6,213 bases of DNA. Source: an uncultured Lachnospiraceae bacterium. GTDB taxonomy: Bacteria > Bacillota > Clostridia > Lachnospirales > Lachnospiraceae. Of this stretch, positions 6,010 through 6,213 are shown one piece after another. The DNA lies in the NCBI GenBank assembly GCA_947174985.1, contig CAMWLB010000186.1, positions 1-6,213 of the forward strand, read 5' to 3'. The notes below the pieces were generated by a model. It saw nothing but the letters and a program-made list of their open reading frames with translations, ran no database searches and had not been told where the DNA came from. Position 1 is the stretch's first letter. Each line of letters begins with the position of its first letter. Made by a program: the position numbers and the translations under genes.

Positions 6010-6213
6010 ATGTCTTTTTCAGCAAATATTAAGGAAGAACTTGCAAAGCATATCAGTCAGGCGCGGCACTGCCAAATTGCGGAGTTGTCCGCCATTATGC
6101 ACTTTTGCGGGCAATACGGACTGGAAAGTGACGGAAGTCTTACCATAGGTTTTCAGACAGAAAATGAAGCTGTTGTAAGAAAATGCTTTACATTATTGAA
6201 AAAAACATATAAT
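6010..6213 (+). CDS. whiA: WhiA-family DNA-binding protein, N-terminal part (partial)
   Basis: Sixty-eight codons run open to the window edge. The protein starts MSFSANIKEELAKHI, then RHCQIAELSAIMHFCG, and LTIGFQTENEAVVRKCFTLLKK. This is the typical start of WhiA (older name DUF199, YvcL in B. subtilis). Family members have a degenerate LAGLIDADG homing-endonuclease-like N-terminal domain and a C-terminal helix-turn-helix; only the start of the first domain is visible here. WhiA controls sporulation division in Streptomyces and affects cell division and chromosome segregation in B. subtilis. The position after rapZ supports the call. In many Firmicutes a yvcK/gluP gene lies between the two, but here only 48 bases separate them. 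The rest of the protein cannot be judged. Confidence 0.93.
   Translation, partial: MSFSANIKEELAKHISQARHCQIAELSAIMHFCGQYGLESDGSLTIGFQTENEAVVRKCFTLLKKTYN

Overview
The window is a compact run of housekeeping genes, all on the + strand, from a low-to-mid GC Firmicute. The best guess is a Clostridia member of the Lachnospiraceae type. The reasons are an HPr kinase/phosphorylase (HprK), a ROK glucokinase, a type II MurB, RapZ and WhiA in one cluster, purine-rich Shine-Dalgarno sites, and rapZ followed directly by whiA. The family assignment is inference from gene content and order, not from a database search.

Layout: (1) 2-217, the 3' end of an unrecognised gene with a Glu/Pro-rich tail. (2) 218-277, a short spacer holding a hairpin that looks like a weak intrinsic terminator or attenuator just before the uvrC ribosome binding site. 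(3) uvrC (278-2182), the excision-repair nuclease subunit. (4) A near-consensus extended -10 promoter buried in the last codons of uvrC (2152-2180). (5) hprK (2221-3162), glk of the ROK family (3189-4127), murB (4157-5071) and rapZ (5107-5961), separated by only 26 to 38 bases. (6) The first 68 codons of whiA (6010-6213), cut by the window end. No gap exceeds 60 bases, and I see no tRNA, rRNA, mobile element or CRISPR array.

How the genes may work together: HprK phosphorylates HPr on a serine in response to glycolytic state. Glk makes glucose-6-phosphate from glucose that enters outside the PTS. MurB completes UDP-MurNAc synthesis for peptidoglycan. RapZ-family proteins are tied to amino-sugar and cell-envelope precursor control. 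WhiA is a DNA-binding protein linked to division or sporulation. From hprK onward the cluster therefore links carbon status to wall synthesis and the cell cycle, while uvrC is a DNA repair gene that seems to share only the upstream part of the transcript.

I found no convincing undescribed system. The points most worth checking are the promoter inside the uvrC terminus, the hairpin before uvrC, the absence of a yvcK/gluP gene between rapZ and whiA, and the unidentified Glu/Pro-rich protein at the left edge.
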